This document shows positions 59,741 to 64,000 of a DNA stretch of 64,000 nucleotides, piece by piece. How positions within the stretch are numbered: the stretch's first letter is position 1; each line of letters starts with the position of its first letter. Origin of the DNA: Streptomyces sp. PR69 (GTDB lineage Bacteria; Actinomycetota; Actinomycetes; Streptomycetales; Streptomycetaceae); the NCBI RefSeq assembly GCF_026420845.1, contig NZ_JAOWCB010000006.1:62001-126000 (forward strand), in the 5' to 3' direction. Position numbers and translations under genes: made by a program. Under the pieces are notes generated by a model. It worked only from the letters and a program-made list of their open reading frames with translations. It had not been told where the DNA came from and made no database searches.

Positions 59741-61201
59741 CTACCGCCCGGTGGACGTCTCCACCGGCTGTCCGGCCTTCCCCGGAGCGCTCTGCCAGCA
59801 CTCCACGCCCGTCAGGCCGGGCAGCCGGTCCGCGGTGAAGACCGGGTCGACGCCCGTGCGCCGCTGCGCCTGGTAGTCGCTGAGCAGCCGGAAGGCGATG
59901 GCGGACAGCGGCAGGATGGCCAGCAGGTTGATCAGCGCCATGACGCCCATGAAGACGTCGGCGAGGTTCCATACGACGCTCACGGAGCCCAGCGCGCCGA
60001 GGACGACCGTCACCAGCACCAGCACCCGGTAGGAGGGCAGCACCCAACGCTTGCGGGTCATGAACTCGATATTGGACTCGCCGTAGTAGTAGTTCCCGAT
60101 CAGGGTCGAGAAGCAGAGCATGAAGACGACGGCGGTCAGGACGTGTCCGGCCCAGTCGCCCAGGGTGGTCTGCAGGGCGGACTGGGTGAGGTCCGCGCCC
60201 TGGCGGCCGGAGAGCGACGGGTTGCTGGTCAGGATGATGAACGCGGTCATCGAGCAGATCAGCAGCGTGTCGAAGAAGACGCCGAGCGACTGCACCAGAC
60301 CCTGCTTGACCGGGTGGGAGACATTGGCGGTGGCGCTGGCGTTGGGCGCGGAGCCGAGGCCGGCCTCGTTGGAGAACATGCCGCGCCGGATGCCGTTCTG
60401 GATCGCCGCGCCGATTGCTCCGCCCGCGACCTCCCGGACGCCGAAGGCGCCGCCGACGATGTCGGCGAGGACCCGCGGCACATCCGCGATGTTGAGGACG
60501 ACCACGACCAGGCCGAGCACCAGGTAGATGACGGCCATAAAGGGCACCAGCAGCTGGGTGACCGAGGCGATGCGGCGAACGCCGCCGAAGATCACCAGGC
60601 CGAGCAGCACGGCGACGGCCACACCGGTCACCGGGGCGAACCAGTTCTCCTCGCCGCTCCCGAAGGAGGTCCCGGCGACGGAGACGATGGTGTTGGACTG
60701 CACGGCGTTGAAGACGAAGCCGAAGGTCAGCGTGATGACGACGGCGAAGAGGAGGCCGAGCCAGCGCTTCCCGAGGGCGCGCTGCATGTAGTACGCGGGG
60801 CCGCCGCGGAAGGTGCCGCCCTCGCCGCGGACCTTGTAGAGCTGCGCGAGCGCCGACTCGACGAACGCGGAGGCCGCGCCGATGAGGGCCATGACCCACA
60901 TCCAGAACACCGCGCCCGCGCCGCCGAGCGTGATGGCGGTGGCGACGCCCGCGATGTTTCCGGTGCCGACGCGGGCGGCGGCGGAGATGGTGAACGCGCC
61001 GAAGGAGGAGACGGGCTTCTTGCCGTCGGCTCCCAGGGCGGGCCGGTCCTTCAGCACCCGGAACATCTCCGGCAGCAGCCGGATCTGCACGCCCTTGGAG
61101 CGGAGCGTGAAGTACAGCCCCGCGCCCACGACGAGCGGGATCAGAAGGTAGGTCCAGAAGACGTCATTGACGTCGACAATCACGGAGTCAAGCGTGTCCA
61201 T
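59741..61201 (-). CDS. Sodium:alanine symporter, AGCS family
   Basis: The 486-residue protein has about 11 membrane segments and the AGCS signature in SSFGAFTISAAARVGTGNIA, GVATAITLGGAGAVFWMWVM and FRGGPAYYMQRALGKRWLG, with GIRRGMFSNEAGLGSAPNA. It imports Ala or Gly with sodium. ATG 61201 starts it; the upstream 300 bases contain the groEL terminator and its own promoter. A small-residue tail of about 40 residues follows the last helix. Confidence 0.93.
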   Translation of the reverse strand: MDTLDSVIVDVNDVFWTYLLIPLVVGAGLYFTLRSKGVQIRLLPEMFRVLKDRPALGADGKKPVSSFGAFTISAAARVGTGNIAGVATAITLGGAGAVFWMWVMALIGAASAFVESALAQLYKVRGEGGTFRGGPAYYMQRALGKRWLGLLFAVVITLTFGFVFNAVQSNTIVSVAGTSFGSGEENWFAPVTGVAVAVLLGLVIFGGVRRIASVTQLLVPFMAVIYLVLGLVVVVLNIADVPRVLADIVGGAFGVREVAGGAIGAAIQNGIRRGMFSNEAGLGSAPNASATANVSHPVKQGLVQSLGVFFDTLLICSMTAFIILTSNPSLSGRQGADLTQSALQTTLGDWAGHVLTAVVFMLCFSTLIGNYYYGESNIEFMTRKRWVLPSYRVLVLVTVVLGALGSVSVVWNLADVFMGVMALINLLAILPLSAIAFRLLSDYQAQRRTGVDPVFTADRLPGLTGVECWQSAPGKAGQPVETSTGR

Positions 61202-61404
61202 TGCGTGCTGCGTCCTCGTACAGGCCCGGATTCGGGGGAGTTAACGGCAGGCCTACAAGAGGCTCACAGCAGGCTACCCGCGCCCATTGACCTTCAAAAC
61301 AGAGGAAAGCGGTGCGCAATATCACAGCAACGAAGGCCGAAAGACCCGCGTCCGGTGGGCGCGCAGCATGCATCGGTTTGCGCCGAGTGCCGTGCGGACA
61401 CGCG

Positions 61405-61446
61405 CCGAGGGCGGCACCCCTCCCGCAGGAGGAGTGCCGCCCTCGG
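61405..61446 (-). terminator. groEL terminator
   Basis: CCGAGGGCGGCAC (61405-61417) pairs perfectly with GTGCCGCCCTCGG (61434-61446), loop 16 bases, about 55 bases after the groEL stop. The rest of the 61202-61501 gap shows no gene; it should also carry the symporter promoter. Confidence 0.85.
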
Positions 61447-61501
61447 TCAGCTGCAGCGTCCGGACTTGCGTCCGAGCCGTACGCCGTCAGGCGTGGTCGG
61501 C

Positions 61502-63314
<1,813 letters not shown>

Positions 63315-63360
63315 CGGCTTCCACGGATCGGGGCACGGGCGGGGTGGATCCGGACGCGCG

Positions 63361-63398
63361 CGAGGGGCCCGCCTCCCTCCTCGGATGCGGGCCCCTCG
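63361..63398. terminator. Hairpin terminator of the cold-shock gene
   Basis: CGAGGGGCCCGC (63361-63372) pairs perfectly with GCGGGCCCCTCG (63387-63398), loop 14 bases, 50 bases after the cold-shock gene stop. It separates that gene from the groEL regulatory region. Confidence 0.85.
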
Positions 63399-63448
63399 TA
63401 CGTCGTACGTCAGTCAGTGCGTGCGTAAGCGGTCGATCGCGCCTGGAT

Positions 63449-63652
63449 TCAGGCGGTCACCTTGACCATGTCCGCCTGCGGCCCCTTCTGGCCCTGCGAG
63501 ATCTCGAATTCGACCCGCTGACCCTCCTCAAGGGTGCGGTACCCATCCATCTGGATCGCGCTGTAGTGGACGAAAACATCCGCACCACCGTCGACCGCGA
63601 TGAAGCCGTACCCCTTCTCCGCGTTGAACCACTTGACGGTGCCCTGAGCCAT
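63449..63652 (-). CDS. Cold-shock protein, CspA family
   Basis: The 67-residue protein begins [20 protein letters not shown] with RNP1 (KGYGFI) and RNP2 (VFVHYSAI), and ends [15 protein letters not shown]. It binds single-stranded RNA and DNA as an RNA chaperone. GGGGAG lies six bases ahead of ATG 63652. Streptomyces carry several such genes; this one next to groEL is typical of the core chromosome. Confidence 0.97.
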   Translation of the reverse strand: MAQGTVKWFNAEKGYGFIAVDGGADVFVHYSAIQMDGYRTLEEGQRVEFEISQGQKGPQADMVKVTA

Positions 63653-64000
63653 GCCTAACTCCCCTATTACTGGCCCTTGCACGGGACCGCACTTCGCGAC
63701 CCCGGGTCAGACCTCGTCCCCGACAGGAGGGACGTGCGCCGGAACGCGTCGACCGCGGCTGAATGTATCTGTCCAACTGCCGTCTGCAACAGGTCAAACG
63801 GACGAGAAATCTGAGCACACCCGAACGGAAAACCCATGCGAATTATGTGAATTCCGGGGCAAGTCGGGCCCGACAAAACGCTCCTAGCGGGACAATTCGA
63901 TCGAACACTTTGGCTGTTTCTTGTCGCGCCCGGGCGCAATCTCATATGCGAGCGGCACAAGCGGAGGAGCGGGCTACCCCAACTCTATCGCGCTCAACCA
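63653..64000. other. Upstream region of the cold-shock gene
   Basis: About 350 bases without a convincing gene. Between 63800 and 63960 the sequence is richer in A and T than the rest, which suits the promoter and long 5' leader usual for cold-shock genes read to the left. No tRNA or repeat is seen. Confidence 0.5.

Overview
The window is high-GC actinobacterial chromosome, almost certainly Streptomyces. Supporting signs are the extreme third-position GC, GTG/TTG starts, GTGA/ATGA gene overlaps, XRE-DUF5753/DUF397 pairs, CIRCE-controlled groEL, and rare TTA codons placed in a regulator and a biosynthetic gene.

Layout. (1) 1-3.2 kb: the C-terminal end of an XPB-type helicase, a 50-residue protein and a HelD/HelR-type RNA polymerase-recycling ATPase. 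(2) 3.9-28.2 kb: an apparently complete, unassigned biosynthetic cluster. It starts with an IclR regulator carrying a TTA codon. A minus-strand arm holds an aminotransferase, a 22-residue peptide ORF and a methyltransferase. Long plus-strand operons hold two nucleotidyltransferases, an ABC exporter, a HAD phosphatase, an acyl-CoA dehydrogenase-like enzyme, an SRPBCC protein, reductases, inositol-phosphate synthase, an archaeal-type S-adenosylmethionine synthetase, an NDK-like protein, a PHP phosphatase, two HPr-kinase-like proteins, an asparagine-synthetase-like amidotransferase and a histidine phosphatase. An APH kinase and an adenylate-kinase-like protein lie on the minus strand. No PKS, NRPS or recognised RiPP machinery is present. 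The content suggests a phosphorylated, probably nucleotidylated cyclitol-like scaffold that is aminated, methylated, amidated and exported. (3) 28.2-38.2 kb: housekeeping and stress genes (cutC, CsoR-type operators with copA, an HD protein, a Cml-type MFS pump, murQ with its RpiR regulator, a secreted metalloprotease). (4) 38.3-44.1 kb: a defence-like block of one very large DUF4011-helicase-nuclease and a PIN toxin-antitoxin pair, in visibly less GC-rich sequence. (5) 44.5-50 kb: a MacB/LolD-type ABC system, an XRE/DUF397 pair with a duplicated DUF397 motif, a rhodanese and a TetR regulator with palindromic operators. (6) 50-58.1 kb: a plastic, decaying zone with several gene fragments and a 4.5-kb four-gene cassette (XRE-TPR regulator, epimerase, glycosyltransferase, left-handed beta-helix protein) lying between two perfect 56-bp direct repeats. 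(7) 58.3-64 kb: an alpha/beta hydrolase, an AGCS alanine symporter, groEL with two CIRCE elements and a cold-shock protein.

Cluster logic (inference): MIPS supplies a cyclitol phosphate. The kinases, phosphatases, NDK-like protein and nucleotidyltransferases manage phosphate and nucleotide handles. Class III aminotransferase, methyltransferase with its own SAM synthetase, and the AsnB homologue decorate the scaffold, and the ABC pair exports it. The TTA codons suggest bldA dependence, and two TTCCG-N5-CGGAA palindromes are candidate sites for the IclR protein.
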